Positions 18,051 through 25,945 of a stretch of 64,000 bases of DNA are shown in pieces; position 1 is the first letter of the stretch; each line of letters opens with the position of its first letter. The notes under the pieces were generated by a model. It worked only from the letters and a program-made list of their open reading frames with translations. It was not told the origin of the DNA and made no database searches. Made by a program: the position numbers and the translations under genes. The DNA is from Lentzea pudingi (GTDB taxonomy: Bacteria; Actinomycetota; Actinomycetes; Mycobacteriales; Pseudonocardiaceae): positions 1-64,000 of the forward strand of contig NZ_BMNC01000010.1 in assembly GCF_014646255.1 (NCBI RefSeq). The letters are read 5' to 3'.

Positions 18051-18869
18051 CTATTGCTGTGCGCTTGCCCTTGCATAGGCGTCAGCTCCGCTGAACACGT
18101 TTTGGCCGTACTCCACGGAGTTGTTGTAGGTGAGTACTGCTGCCCACCAGCCCTGGCCTGTGCCCAGGTCTCTTGCTCCTCCTCCGCAGAGGTAGCGGGC
18201 TGCTGTCAGGGCTGCGTCGTCGATGTTCTGCGGGTCTGCTGGTTGGCCGTCGGGCGCTGCTCGTTTTGCCCAGCGGTTCCAGGTGCCTGGGATGAACTGC
18301 ATCGGGCCCACTGCCCGGTCCCACGTGGTGTCGCCGTCCAGGCGGCCGCCGTCTGTGTCGCGGATGGCTTTGACGCCTGGGCCGCCGTCCAAGGGGATGC
18401 CGATGATCGGGCGGGACGGTAGGCCGTTGGTCTGGAGGCGGGCTCCGTTGATGTTGCCGTGGTGGGATTCGATCCTGCCGATGCCTGCCAGGGTGGCCCA
18501 GCTGATGCGGCAGGCCGGGGCCTCCTGTTGCATCGTCAGGTCTGCTTGGGCGTAGGCGTGGAGGGCTCGGACCGGGATGTCGGTCTTGCCCGCTACTCGC
18601 GTTGCCCATTCGGCCAGTGGGTTGGCTGTTGCCGTGGTGCCCGGGGAGGCGGCGGTGCCTGGGGGTGCTGCGCCCGGCTCCACCTCCTGGATCGGTACCA
18701 GGAACGGGGGTGGGCCTGAGGGGGCCGCGTCTCGGCGGTTCAGGGCGCCCAGGGCCCAGGCGCCTGCGGCGACCACGACTATCAGCAGCAGCACCAGGAC
18801 GATGCGGCCGAAGATGTTGCCGTTGCGGTTGCGGCGGACGGGTTCCTTGACTGCGGGCGGCGGGACCAC
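18051..18869 (-). CDS. Lytic murein transglycosylase, membrane-anchored
   Basis: Cleaves the MurNAc-GlcNAc bond of peptidoglycan. After a short Pro/Arg-rich cytoplasmic start comes one membrane helix (IFGRIVLVLLLIVVVAAGAW), a linker, then the SLT domain. That domain holds the catalytic Glu in GIGRIESHHGN, the substrate-groove signature DTTWDRAVGPMQFIPGTW, and AARYLCGGGARDL. GTG at 18867-18869 is the preferred start; the frame is open to 18947. The place before eno corresponds to lpqU of mycobacteria. A paralogue lies at 30921-32195. Coding is C-rich on this strand, mirroring the G/T-rich plus strand here. Confidence 0.9.
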   Translation of the reverse strand: MVPPPAVKEPVRRNRNGNIFGRIVLVLLLIVVVAAGAWALGALNRRDAAPSGPPPFLVPIQEVEPGAAPPGTAASPGTTATANPLAEWATRVAGKTDIPVRALHAYAQADLTMQQEAPACRISWATLAGIGRIESHHGNINGARLQTNGLPSRPIIGIPLDGGPGVKAIRDTDGGRLDGDTTWDRAVGPMQFIPGTWNRWAKRAAPDGQPADPQNIDDAALTAARYLCGGGARDLGTGQGWWAAVLTYNNSVEYGQNVFSGADAYARASAQQ

Positions 18870-18871
18870 GG

Positions 18872-18899
18872 CACCCAGGCTACGTGCTTCACCTGGGTG
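18872..18899. repeat. Inverted repeat at the transglycosylase start
   Basis: Perfect 8-bp arms CACCCAGG / CCTGGGTG around a 12-nt loop, ending 3 nt upstream of the GTG start codon of the transglycosylase. It could be an operator or a translational control hairpin. Confidence 0.4.
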
Positions 18900-18947
18900 G
18901 TGACGGGGTGAAGCGTGGTGAAACCGGCACTGAGGGCGGATGGGCAA

Positions 18948-18966
18948 TCAGGCGAGACTTACCTTG
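18948..18966 (+). promoter_or_regulatory. Degenerate DtxR/IdeR-type iron box upstream of the efeU remnant
   Basis: TCAGGCGAGACTTACCTTG fits 14 of 19 positions of the actinobacterial iron-box consensus TWAGGTWAGSCTWACCTWA. It stands 31 bases before the efeU start codon, with TTATAGA between as a possible -10. This is the expected place for iron repression of an efe operon; it has partly decayed like the genes it served. Confidence 0.6.
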
Positions 18967-18997
18967 AATGAGGCCGACCTGATTATAGAGGCGTGGG

Positions 18998-19530
18998 ATG
19001 TTGTTCGCCAATGGGCTCGTTGGGCTGCGCTGAGGGCTTGAGTCCGCGCTCGTGGTGAGCATCCTGATCGCATTCCTCGTGAGGACGGGTCGAAGGCGTG
19101 CCCTCAAATGGGTTGGGGTCGGTGTTGTGATCGTGGTGGCACTGTCCGTGGTGGCGGAGCCGTGATCACGTTCAGTGCTGCTGGCATGAGCTTTGAGCAG
19201 CAGGAAGCCTTTGATGGGATGATGTCGATCATCGCGGTTGCATTCGTCGCGGGAATGATCTTCTGGATGCGGCGGGCGGCCAAGACGATTGCGGCCTAGT
19301 TGCGTGTCAAAATGGATGAAGCGCTCAAAGTCGGACCGTTTGCCAATGTTGTCGTGTCTCTTTTGTCTGTTGGCCTGGAAGGGCTCTAGACTGCGGTCTT
19401 CTTCTATTCCAGCGAGCGGGCTGCTGGAGGGGGTATGGTCGAGCCGCTTCTTGGTTTTTTGGGCGGAATATTCGTTGCCGTGGTGATCGCCGCGTTGCTC
19501 TACCAGGGGCGATCCGGTTCGACCTCGGGA
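18998..19530 (+). pseudogene. efeU: Decayed efeU (FTR1-family ferric/ferrous permease)
   Basis: Conceptual translation follows EfeU from the start (MLFANGLVGLR) to about residue 170 through stop codons and frameshifts. The first iron-binding REGLE motif reads R-stop-GLE (codon TGA, 19031-19033). The frame is then lost near 19140 and resumes as FSAAGMSFEQQEAFDGMMSI and FWMRRAAKTIAA. Next comes KMDEALKVGPFANVVVSLL, with the second REGLE reading LEGL-stop (TAG). GFLGGIFVAVVIAALLYQ, a 1-nt deletion, and GAIRFDLGK follow. No intact permease is possible. EfeU normally imports iron as part of EfeUOB. Confidence 0.88.
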
Positions 19531-19881
19531 AGATCCAGGCCGGCATCACCACGCCCGCGCAGGACCACATGCACTTCGTCGCGCTCGACGGTGCGGTCGG
19601 CGGCAACGTCGAGGCGCCGACCCCGGACACGGCGAGGCGCTCGACCTGGACCCGGCGCGCAGCAACGGTGACATTTGCATCCAGGCCTGCGCGAACGACC
19701 CGCAGGTCGCCTCTTCGTGGCGTTCAACAGGGACTCGTGCACGCAGTTGGTGCCGACGCAGCAGGCGTTGTCCACAAAGGACTAGATGATGGAGTGCCTG
19801 GAGCACACCGGGTCCGGGCGCTTCGCGGTGCCGCCGGGCGTGCGCGAGGGTGGCTTCTGGGGCGACACCCTGGTCCGGTGA
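19531..19881 (+). pseudogene. efeB: Fragments of efeB (deferrochelatase/DyP-type peroxidase)
   Basis: Directly after the efeU remnant, pieces of EfeB follow in order. These are IQAGITTPAQDHMHFVALDG (start of the peroxidase), then LDPARSNGDICIQACANDPQV in another frame, then FVAFNRDSCTQLVPTQQALS, then a TAG stop, then MMECLEHTGSGRFAVPPGVR and EGGFWGDTL ending at TGA 19879-19881. Long internal stretches are missing, and efeO, usually between efeU and efeB, is absent. The fragments match the N-terminal, middle and C-terminal regions of the DyP peroxidase. The last base adjoins the TPR gene. Confidence 0.85.
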
Positions 19882-20253
19882 TCAGTTCCCCAGGGCCAGC
19901 CGGGCTTTGACCTCTCCTAGCGCTTCCTGGTACTCCGGTGACGGGTTCATCGCGACCGCCATCCGGAGCTGGGCGAGCGACTCGGGGAGGCGGCCCTGCC
20001 GTTGCAGGGTCTTGCCGAGCGCGAACCGGGCGTAGTGATCGCTCGGGTCGAGGTCGAGCACCTTGCGGAACGCCTCTTCCGCCCTGTTGAGCTGCGCGGA
20101 CCCGAGGTAGGCCCGGCCGGCCAGCAGTTGCACGGACGGCGCCTCGCCGGCCTCGTCCAGCACCTGCCTCAGTTCGCGCAGCGCGTCGAGCGGCCTGCGC
20201 TGCGCCATCAACGCCTCGGCCTTCCGGAACGCCTCGAAGGTGCCGTCCGTCAT
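19882..20253 (-). CDS. Small TPR-repeat protein
   Basis: About 123 aa from ATG 20251-20253, which precedes MTDGTFEAFRKAEALMAQ. At least three tetratricopeptide repeats are visible: PLDALRELRQVLDEAGEA, AQLNRAEEAFRKVLDLDPSD, and RLPESLAQLRMAVAMNPSPE. It is soluble, with no other domain. Such proteins serve as protein-protein scaffolds; no partner is evident. Its stop codon abuts the end of the efeB remnant. The frame is open upstream of the chosen start but reads as Arg-rich non-protein-like sequence. Confidence 0.8.
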   Translation of the reverse strand: MTDGTFEAFRKAEALMAQRRPLDALRELRQVLDEAGEAPSVQLLAGRAYLGSAQLNRAEEAFRKVLDLDPSDHYARFALGKTLQRQGRLPESLAQLRMAVAMNPSPEYQEALGEVKARLALGN

Positions 20254-20263
20254 TCGATCAACG

Positions 20264-20499
20264 TTACCTACCGCCTGCCGGTTCTTCGACTGCCGTCCGG
20301 GCGACAGGACCTGAACGAGTGGCCGGGCCGAGCCGGCACACGCCGAACCCGAGCAGCAGGACCTGTCCCGGTCCAATTCGGACACGGAACACCTGGGCGG
20401 CCACGACGGCCGTGAGCACCGGCGTGCACGAGATGACCAACGTCGTGGTCGCCGCCGGCGCACATCCGGACGGACTCCAGGCCTGCCAGGAGCGGTGCC
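20264..20499 (-). pseudogene. Possible EamA/DMT-type transporter remnant
   Basis: The 246 bases between the TPR and aminotransferase genes hold an open minus-strand stretch. It reads ATTTLVISCTPVLTAVVAAQ and VFRVRIGPGQVLLLGFGVC, two hydrophobic helices spaced as in EamA (drug/metabolite) permeases. There is no plausible start, and the rest of a permease is missing, so this would be a truncated fragment. The identification rests on appearance alone. Confidence 0.3.
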
Positions 20500-21636
20500 T
20501 CAGGTCTCGCGCCACGCCCTGGCCATCCTCTCGACGGCCTCGGTGAGGATCTCCGGCGAGGTCGCGAGGTTCATCCGGACGAAACCGGCACCGCCCGTGC
20601 CGAACGGGAGGCCCGAGTTCAGCGCGACCCTGCCGCGCTTGAGGAACGTCCGGGACGGATCGTCACCGAGGCCGAGCCCGCGGCAGTCCAGCCAGGCGAG
20701 GTAGGTGCCCTGACCGGGGGAGTAGCGGACGGCGGGCAGGTGCTCGGCGAGCAGGTCGGTGAGCAACGCCCTGTTCTCTTGGAGGCCCTCCAAGAGAGCG
20801 TCCAACCAGGTGACGCCGTCGGTGAGCGCCGCCGTGTGGGCAAGGATCCCGACGTGGCTCGGCCCGTGGCTCACCTCCTCCGGCAACCGCGCGAGGTCGC
20901 GGGCCGAGCCGGGCCCGGCGATGGCGAGCGCGGCCTTGAGCCCGGCGAGGTTCCACGCCTTCGACGCGGACATCAACGACAGCCCGTCGTCCGCGACGCT
21001 CAGGTACGGCACGAAGTCCGCGGTCGTGAGCGGCGCGTGGATCTCGTCCGCCACGACCCGCACCCCGTGCACGCGCGAAAGTCGTGCGACCTCTTCGAGC
21101 TCGGCGGCGGTGTGCACCGTCCCGGTCGGGTTCTGCGGGTTGCACAGCAGGTACACCGCACCCCGGCCGGCGCGCACGAACGCGGCCTCCAACGAGCCGA
21201 AGTCGATCCTCGCGTCCGCACCCAGCGGAGCCTCGACCGCCTTGCGCCCCAGCGACTCGACGAACTGGAAGAAGGGCGGGTAGACCGGGCTGTTGACGAC
21301 GACGGGCGCGTCCCGGTGCGAGACCAGCCGGAACATCTCGACCACGCCGAGCATCACGTCCGGCACGATCGACATCCGTTCGACGGCCGGAGTCCAGCCC
21401 CACCGCTTCGCCGCGAACGCCGCGAGCGCCTCGGCGTAGGCGGTCCCGCTGGGGTAGCCGGTGTCACCGAGCGCGACGGCGTCGATGATCGCCTGCGCCA
21501 CGGGTTCGGCGAGCGGGACGTCCATCTCGGCCACCCACACGGGCAGGACGTCCTCGGCGTAGTAGCGCCACTTCATGCTGGTGCGGCGCCTCAGTTGGTC
21601 CAGGGCCAGCTGACGTAACGGATTTGCGCTGCTCAT
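20500..21636 (-). CDS. MalY/PatB-type PLP aminotransferase (putative cystathionine beta-lyase)
   Basis: A class I/II PLP enzyme of about 378 aa. N-terminal MKWRYYAEDVLPVWVAEMD is characteristic of the MalY/PatB subgroup, which cleaves cystathionine to homocysteine, pyruvate and ammonia. CNPQNPTGTVH, VVADEIHAPL and the PLP-lysine motif SASKAWNLAGLK follow. ATG at 21634-21636 was chosen as the first Met near the conserved N terminus. It is divergent from an Lrp/AsnC regulator 50 nt away, which probably controls it in response to an amino acid. Confidence 0.9.
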   Translation of the reverse strand: MSSANPLRQLALDQLRRRTSMKWRYYAEDVLPVWVAEMDVPLAEPVAQAIIDAVALGDTGYPSGTAYAEALAAFAAKRWGWTPAVERMSIVPDVMLGVVEMFRLVSHRDAPVVVNSPVYPPFFQFVESLGRKAVEAPLGADARIDFGSLEAAFVRAGRGAVYLLCNPQNPTGTVHTAAELEEVARLSRVHGVRVVADEIHAPLTTADFVPYLSVADDGLSLMSASKAWNLAGLKAALAIAGPGSARDLARLPEEVSHGPSHVGILAHTAALTDGVTWLDALLEGLQENRALLTDLLAEHLPAVRYSPGQGTYLAWLDCRGLGLGDDPSRTFLKRGRVALNSGLPFGTGGAGFVRMNLATSPEILTEAVERMARAWRET

Positions 21637-21690
21637 GGAGCAAAAGCTAGGGGAACCAACGAGCAAGGTGTTTGCGTTCTTTGCTCATGG
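21634..21690. promoter_or_regulatory. Symmetric control region shared by MalY-like and Lrp genes
   Basis: The 50-bp gap is an imperfect palindrome including both start codons: CATGGAGCAAAAG on the left and CTTTGCTCATGG on the right, with an extra GAGCAA at 21661. Repeated GAGCAA/TTGCTC half-sites fit cooperative binding by an Lrp/AsnC protein. With so little room both messages are probably leaderless or nearly so. Confidence 0.55.
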
Positions 21691-22136
21691 ACGCCGTTGA
21701 CCGCAAGATTCTTGCCGAACTGCAGCGCGACGGGCGAATGACCGTCACCGACCTCGCGCACCGCGTGCAGCTGAGCATCTCGCGCTGCCAGCGCCGCCTG
21801 CGGGAACTGGAACGCGACGGCGTCATCCACGGCTACCGGGCCGTCGTGGACGCGGCCGCCCTCGGGTTCGGCTTCGAGGCGCTCGTCTTCGCCAAGCTGC
21901 GGCTCGACACCATGGCCGACTTCGATCGCGCCCTGGCCGACGTGCCGAACGTGGTGGAGGCGCAACGGTTGTTCGGCAGCCCCGACTACCTGCTGCGGGT
22001 GGTCACCGCGGACCTCGCGTCGTACCAGCGGCTGTACGAGGAGACGCTGGCGAAGCTGCCCGGGGTGCGCGGGCTGACGTCGACGATCGTGATGAAGCAG
22101 GTGATCGAGCCGCGGCCGTTGCCGACCAGCCCGTGA
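21687..22136 (+). CDS. Lrp/AsnC-family transcriptional regulator
   Basis: 149 aa from ATG 21687. The N-terminal winged helix (LDAVDRKILAELQRDGRMTV-like start, then DLAHRVQLSISRCQRRLREL) precedes the RAM ligand-binding domain (EALVFAKLRLD, VVEAQRLFGSPDYLLRVVT, LPGVRGLTSTIVMKQV). It is expected to form octamers that sense amino acids. Divergent arrangement with the MalY-like gene and the symmetric operator region suggest local regulation. Confidence 0.92.
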   Translation: MDAVDRKILAELQRDGRMTVTDLAHRVQLSISRCQRRLRELERDGVIHGYRAVVDAAALGFGFEALVFAKLRLDTMADFDRALADVPNVVEAQRLFGSPDYLLRVVTADLASYQRLYEETLAKLPGVRGLTSTIVMKQVIEPRPLPTSP

Positions 22137-22139
22137 GAC

Positions 22140-22901
22140 CTACCAGGCCAGCACCTTCCCGTAGGCCTTTCGAACCGTTCGCAGACACCGTTCCGGTGCA
22201 GGAAGAGCGCTGGTCTGGTGCCCGAGCTGCGACTGCCAGTTCAGACCGGACGGCAGAGAGGAGAACTCGTACTTCTGCACCGAGGCTCCCGTGGCGTCGC
22301 GGACCAGGTCGGCCGCATCCGCTGTGAGCGCACCCAACTCGGCGAGACGTGCCAGGTCGTAGAGGTCGCGGGCGGCGTGCCGGTCTGCCCAGGCGAGAGT
22401 CTTCATCGCCGCGAATGCCTGCAGCGTGGGAACTCTGAGCAGGATCTCCGACGTGATGTCGCTGTACCTGGCCTTGATGGAGACGTGCTCACTCGGCCAG
22501 CGGGCCCAGTCCTCGTGGTCCAGCAGCTGCACTCGGACGCGGAGATCGTTCGTCGTGACCAGAACGCCTGGCTCGACAGCGGACCTCGCGGCACGCAACG
22601 GGGGATCCCACCTGGATCCGGGGAACTCACGGCGCAGGAGCCGGGGAAGCCTCTCGTCGAGCGCGGCCGCGACCGCGGCACGATCCGGTGTCCACAGGTC
22701 GATGTCCTCCGACAGGCGCCCGCCCGCAGCCGGGTCCGCCAGGTGTGTCCGCGCCAGCGCTGTGCCGCCGACGAACAGCACCTCTGGTGCGATCTTCGGC
22801 AGAACCGCCAGCACGTGGCTGATCAGGTGGTCTCGCCTGACCTGCTCCTCCGCGACGCCGAACTGATCTGCGACCGCGGCCAGTTCCTCGTGGTCAAGCA
22901 A
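22140..22901 (-). CDS. AbiEii-type nucleotidyltransferase toxin
   Basis: The toxin half of a type IV toxin-antitoxin / abortive-infection system. The 253-aa protein shows the polymerase-beta-like core: FVGGTALARTHLADPAAGGR then LSEDIDLWTP (GGTAL plus SEDID), and later AMKTLAWADRHAARDLYDL. Known members transfer nucleotides to tRNA or protein targets. TTG start at 22899-22901 overlaps the antitoxin stop by 8 nt, so translation is coupled. The C-terminal 40 residues are less typical. Confidence 0.88.
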   Translation of the reverse strand: MLDHEELAAVADQFGVAEEQVRRDHLISHVLAVLPKIAPEVLFVGGTALARTHLADPAAGGRLSEDIDLWTPDRAAVAAALDERLPRLLRREFPGSRWDPPLRAARSAVEPGVLVTTNDLRVRVQLLDHEDWARWPSEHVSIKARYSDITSEILLRVPTLQAFAAMKTLAWADRHAARDLYDLARLAELGALTADAADLVRDATGASVQKYEFSSLPSGLNWQSQLGHQTSALPAPERCLRTVRKAYGKVLAW

Positions 22902-23529
22902 CCGCCGCCTCCTTCAGCCGCGCCAGCGCTGCCGGCCTGTGCTGATCACGTGCGAGTTCCTCCGCGACGGTCCAGTCGATCCGGCGGGCCAGCGCCCGCA
23001 GGACCTCCTCGGCATCGGCTGCCCCGATACCGCCGAGCTTCGGCCGGGCGGCGATGTCGAGCGCCGTCTGTTCCGGCGTGGTCATCCATCCGGCCGTGAG
23101 CTCGGTTTCCACCTGCTCCAGGTCGAGGCGCCGCACGTCGCGCTTCACGAAGACCACGTCACCCACCTTGGTGTGCAGGACGGGCCGCTGTTTCGGCACG
23201 GCCACGACCGCGGTGCCGATGGCGCGTGGCAGTGCACCGTGACGACGTGCCGCGGTGATGCTCATGAGTGCCACGGCGTCCCGTCCGTAGTCGGCCTGGG
23301 CCACGCCGAGCGCCGCCGCCGCGAGATCGGGGCGCCACCTGGGGTCGCCGAGCCGGTCCAGCGGGGCCAGCGCGTAGTAGCCGGTGCTGATGTGGCAGAA
23401 GACCGCTTGTTCGAGCAGCCGCTCGAACTCGCTGCGAGGATGGGCGTACACGTCCGCCGCGTCTCGCGGACGCAGCACCTTGTTCGCTCTTCTGGCCAGT
23501 GCGGTCGGGATGGTGACGCGGCCATTCAT
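22894..23529 (-). CDS. AbiEi-type antitoxin/repressor
   Basis: First gene of the AbiE pair, about 211 aa from ATG 23527-23529, which has GGAGG 5 nt upstream. The protein runs MNGRVTIPTALARRANKVLR then a domain typical of AbiEi: VFCHISTGYYALAPLDRLGD, ALMSITAARRHGALPRAIGT, VVFVKRDVRRLDLEQVETEL and TTPEQTALDIAARP. Family members neutralise the toxin and repress their own promoter by binding inverted repeats; a perfect inverted repeat lies just upstream. Confidence 0.85.
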   Translation of the reverse strand: MNGRVTIPTALARRANKVLRPRDAADVYAHPRSEFERLLEQAVFCHISTGYYALAPLDRLGDPRWRPDLAAAALGVAQADYGRDAVALMSITAARRHGALPRAIGTAVVAVPKQRPVLHTKVGDVVFVKRDVRRLDLEQVETELTAGWMTTPEQTALDIAARPKLGGIGAADAEEVLRALARRIDWTVAEELARDQHRPAALARLKEAAVA

Positions 23530-23538
23530 ACGACCTCC

Positions 23539-23555
23539 GTAGGCTCGCAGCCTAC
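23539..23555 (-). promoter_or_regulatory. Probable AbiE autoregulatory operator with promoter
   Basis: Perfect inverted repeat GTAGGCT-CGC-AGCCTAC immediately upstream of the antitoxin RBS. On the minus strand TATTAT, a good -10 hexamer, lies just before it. An operator overlapping the transcription start is what autorepression by an AbiEi protein requires. Confidence 0.6.
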
Positions 23556-23615
23556 TCTCATAATACTCGCTTCGTTCGGGCATGTCGGGAATGCCTGCGG
23601 GCGTTGTCCCGTTGC

Positions 23616-25154
23616 ATGAGCCTGCGCTTCTCACTGATGGGTCCGGTACGAGCCTGGCGCGACGACGAGGAGATCGACCTGGGCCCGCGGCAACAGCGGG
23701 CGGTGCTGGCGGCGTTGCTGCTGAACAACGGCCTCCGGCTGAGCAACGACCAGCTGATCGGCATGGTCTGGGACGACCCGACGCCGAGCGCGGTCATGGC
23801 GTTGCGGACGTACATGTACAAGATCCGCAAGGCGATCCCCGAGCTGGACCTGAAGTCCAAGGACGGCGGTTACACGCTGAGGGCGGAGCTTTTCGACGAC
23901 TGCCGCGGCGAGCCGTTCGAGGGCCTCAGCAGCACGTACTTCGAGGCCCAGCGGGTCAGGATCGCCAACGAGCGGCTCAAGTGCCGCGAGGCCCTGCTCG
24001 AACGCGAGCTGGACGTCCTCGAACTGCAGAAGCACGTCGCCGCCTTCCCCCTCAGGGAACGCTCGCGTGCGCTGCTCATGCAGGCCCTCTACCGCGACGG
24101 CAGGCAGGCCGAGGCGTTGGAGCAGTTCCACCAGGTGCGCGCCCTGCTGAACGAGGAGCTCGGCCTCGAACCCGGACCGGACCTGCGCGGGATCCACGCG
24201 CAGATCCTCAGGGGAGACCTGAACCTGGCGCGCCGGCCCGAGCAGCTGCCGCCCGGCCTGCCCGACTTCACGGGCCGCGCGGCCGAGGTCGCGCAGGCGT
24301 TGCGGGCGCTGCCGCAGACGGTCGGCATCACCGGCATGCACGGCAGCGGCAAGACCGCGCTGGCGATCCACGTCGCGCATCTCGCCAAGCAGGACTACCC
24401 CGACGGGCAGATCTTCGTCAGCGGCAAGGACATCGCGAACGAACTGCTGCGCGCGGTCGGCGTCGAGAACCCCAGTGGTGACAAAGCCGCGCTGTGGCGG
24501 GAGAAGGCGCGCGGCAAGCGGTTCCTGGTCGTCGTCGACGACGTGCGGGACCCCGCCCGGATCGCGGAGCTGCGCACCCCCGGCTCGGCCCTGGTCCTCA
24601 CGAGCGTGCGGAGGTGGAACGAGCTGGCCGGGGTGGTCTGGTTGAAGATCGCCGGGCTGACCGAGGCCGAGGCGAACCAGTTGTTCCGCGGGGTGCTCGG
24701 CACGGCGAGGGCCGACGCCGAGGCAGCCGTCACCGATGATGTGCTGGCACGCGTCTCGTACCTGCCGAACCCCGTCCGCGTGCTCGGCGGCAAGCTCGCC
24801 GCCCGCCCCGACTGGACGGTCGCGATGCTGCTGGCCCAGATGGAACGGGAGACGCGGCTCGGCAGCGCCATCCCGTCCGACTGCCGGGCGGTGCTCGCTC
24901 CCCTCATGAAGGCCGAGCAGCAGCTCACCGACCAGGAACGCCACCTGCTGCAGTGCTTCGCGCGCCGCGACGAGGACGTGATCGACGTGTGCGAGGCGGC
25001 GGAGATGTCCGGAGGCGATCCCGGGGCTATCGAGTTCCTGCTGGAGGCGCTCGCCGACGTGCACCTGATCGAACCGCTGGTGCTTGGGCGGTACCGGTTG
25101 CCGTACTTTGTGCGGATGTACTTCGGGTGGCGCGTACCGGCTCTGACCAGCTGA
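23616..25154 (+). CDS. SARP/AfsR-like regulator with NTPase domain
   Basis: 512 aa from ATG 23616. The N terminus (SLRFSLMGPVRAWRDDEEID then GPRQQRAVLAALLL) is an OmpR-type winged helix. A bacterial transcriptional activation domain follows (ALYRDGRQAEALEQFHQVRA and LNEELGLEPGPDLRGIHAQI). A short P-loop NTPase comes next, with Walker A GMHGSGKTALA (about residue 240) and VVVDDVRDPARI as Walker B. The C-terminal TPR array of AfsR is missing. Such proteins usually activate antibiotic or morphological genes. The neighbouring SDR, hydrolase and P450 are plausible targets, by position only. Confidence 0.88.
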   Translation: MSLRFSLMGPVRAWRDDEEIDLGPRQQRAVLAALLLNNGLRLSNDQLIGMVWDDPTPSAVMALRTYMYKIRKAIPELDLKSKDGGYTLRAELFDDCRGEPFEGLSSTYFEAQRVRIANERLKCREALLERELDVLELQKHVAAFPLRERSRALLMQALYRDGRQAEALEQFHQVRALLNEELGLEPGPDLRGIHAQILRGDLNLARRPEQLPPGLPDFTGRAAEVAQALRALPQTVGITGMHGSGKTALAIHVAHLAKQDYPDGQIFVSGKDIANELLRAVGVENPSGDKAALWREKARGKRFLVVVDDVRDPARIAELRTPGSALVLTSVRRWNELAGVVWLKIAGLTEAEANQLFRGVLGTARADAEAAVTDDVLARVSYLPNPVRVLGGKLAARPDWTVAMLLAQMERETRLGSAIPSDCRAVLAPLMKAEQQLTDQERHLLQCFARRDEDVIDVCEAAEMSGGDPGAIEFLLEALADVHLIEPLVLGRYRLPYFVRMYFGWRVPALTS

Positions 25155-25204
25155 TTCATCCGGAATTTATGGCCTGACGATGTGGCCGGGCCAGGTTCGG
25201 AGAC

Positions 25205-25945
25205 ATGTCCACCAAGGAATTCGCAGGCAAGAAGGCACTCGTCACCGGCGCCACCTCGGGAATCGGCCGCTCGATCGCGGTCAAGCTCGCCGAGGCCGGC
25301 GCCACCGTCTACGTCACCGGCCGCCGCGCCGAGCTCGGCAAGGAGACCGTCGAGCTCATCGAACGGGCCGGCGGCACCGGTCACTTCATCGTCTCGGACA
25401 TCGGCAGCGTCGACGACGTCCGCAAGCTCGCCGAGGAGGTCGGCGACGTCGACGTGCTCGTCAACAACGCCGGCATCTTCCCGTTCTCGCCGACCCCCGA
25501 GCAGTCCCTCGACGTCTACGAGAAGGTGTTCGACGTCAACGTCCGCGGCACCTACTTCCTCACCGCGGCACTCGCCCCGGCGATGGTCGCCAGGGGCAAG
25601 GGCTCGATCGTCAACGTCTCGTCGATCGCGGCCGTGGTCGGCACCCCGGTCGGGTCCGTCTACAACGCCTCCAAGGCCGCGATGGACGCGCTGACCCGCT
25701 CGTGGGCCGTCGAGTTCGGTGCCGCCGGCGTCCGCGTGAACTCCGTGGCGCCCGGCCCGGTCGCCACCGAGAAGGCCCTGGCGGAGGCCGGTGAGGTGTT
25801 CGACGAGATCTCGAAGAACCTCCCGCTGCAGCGCGTCGGCCAGCCGGACGAGATCGCGGAGGCCGTGCTGTTCCTGGCCTCCGAGAAGTCGAGCTTCATC
25901 ACGGGCTCGGTGATCACGGCCGACGGCGGCTACGTCGCGAGCTGA
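25205..25945 (+). CDS. Short-chain dehydrogenase/reductase (FabG-like)
   Basis: 246-aa NAD(P)-dependent oxidoreductase. The classical SDR motifs are present: TGATSGIGRS cofactor loop, NNAGIFP, catalytic Ser in VNVSSIAAVVG, Tyr and Lys in VYNASKAAMD, and the C-terminal FLASEKSSFITGSVITADGG. GGAG precedes the ATG at 25205 by a few bases. The substrate cannot be deduced. It ends 15 bases into the convergent hydrolase gene. Confidence 0.92.
   Translation: MSTKEFAGKKALVTGATSGIGRSIAVKLAEAGATVYVTGRRAELGKETVELIERAGGTGHFIVSDIGSVDDVRKLAEEVGDVDVLVNNAGIFPFSPTPEQSLDVYEKVFDVNVRGTYFLTAALAPAMVARGKGSIVNVSSIAAVVGTPVGSVYNASKAAMDALTRSWAVEFGAAGVRVNSVAPGPVATEKALAEAGEVFDEISKNLPLQRVGQPDEIAEAVLFLASEKSSFITGSVITADGGYVAS

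Noticed and set aside
19569..19910. Open frame of 113 codons in the efe remnant taken as a gene
   Set aside because: Only its first 20 residues match EfeB; after the frameshift the rest is nonsense and the true EfeB pieces lie in other frames.
22218..23099. Plus-strand frame across the AbiE genes
   Set aside because: Antisense to two well-supported coupled genes and without domain motifs.
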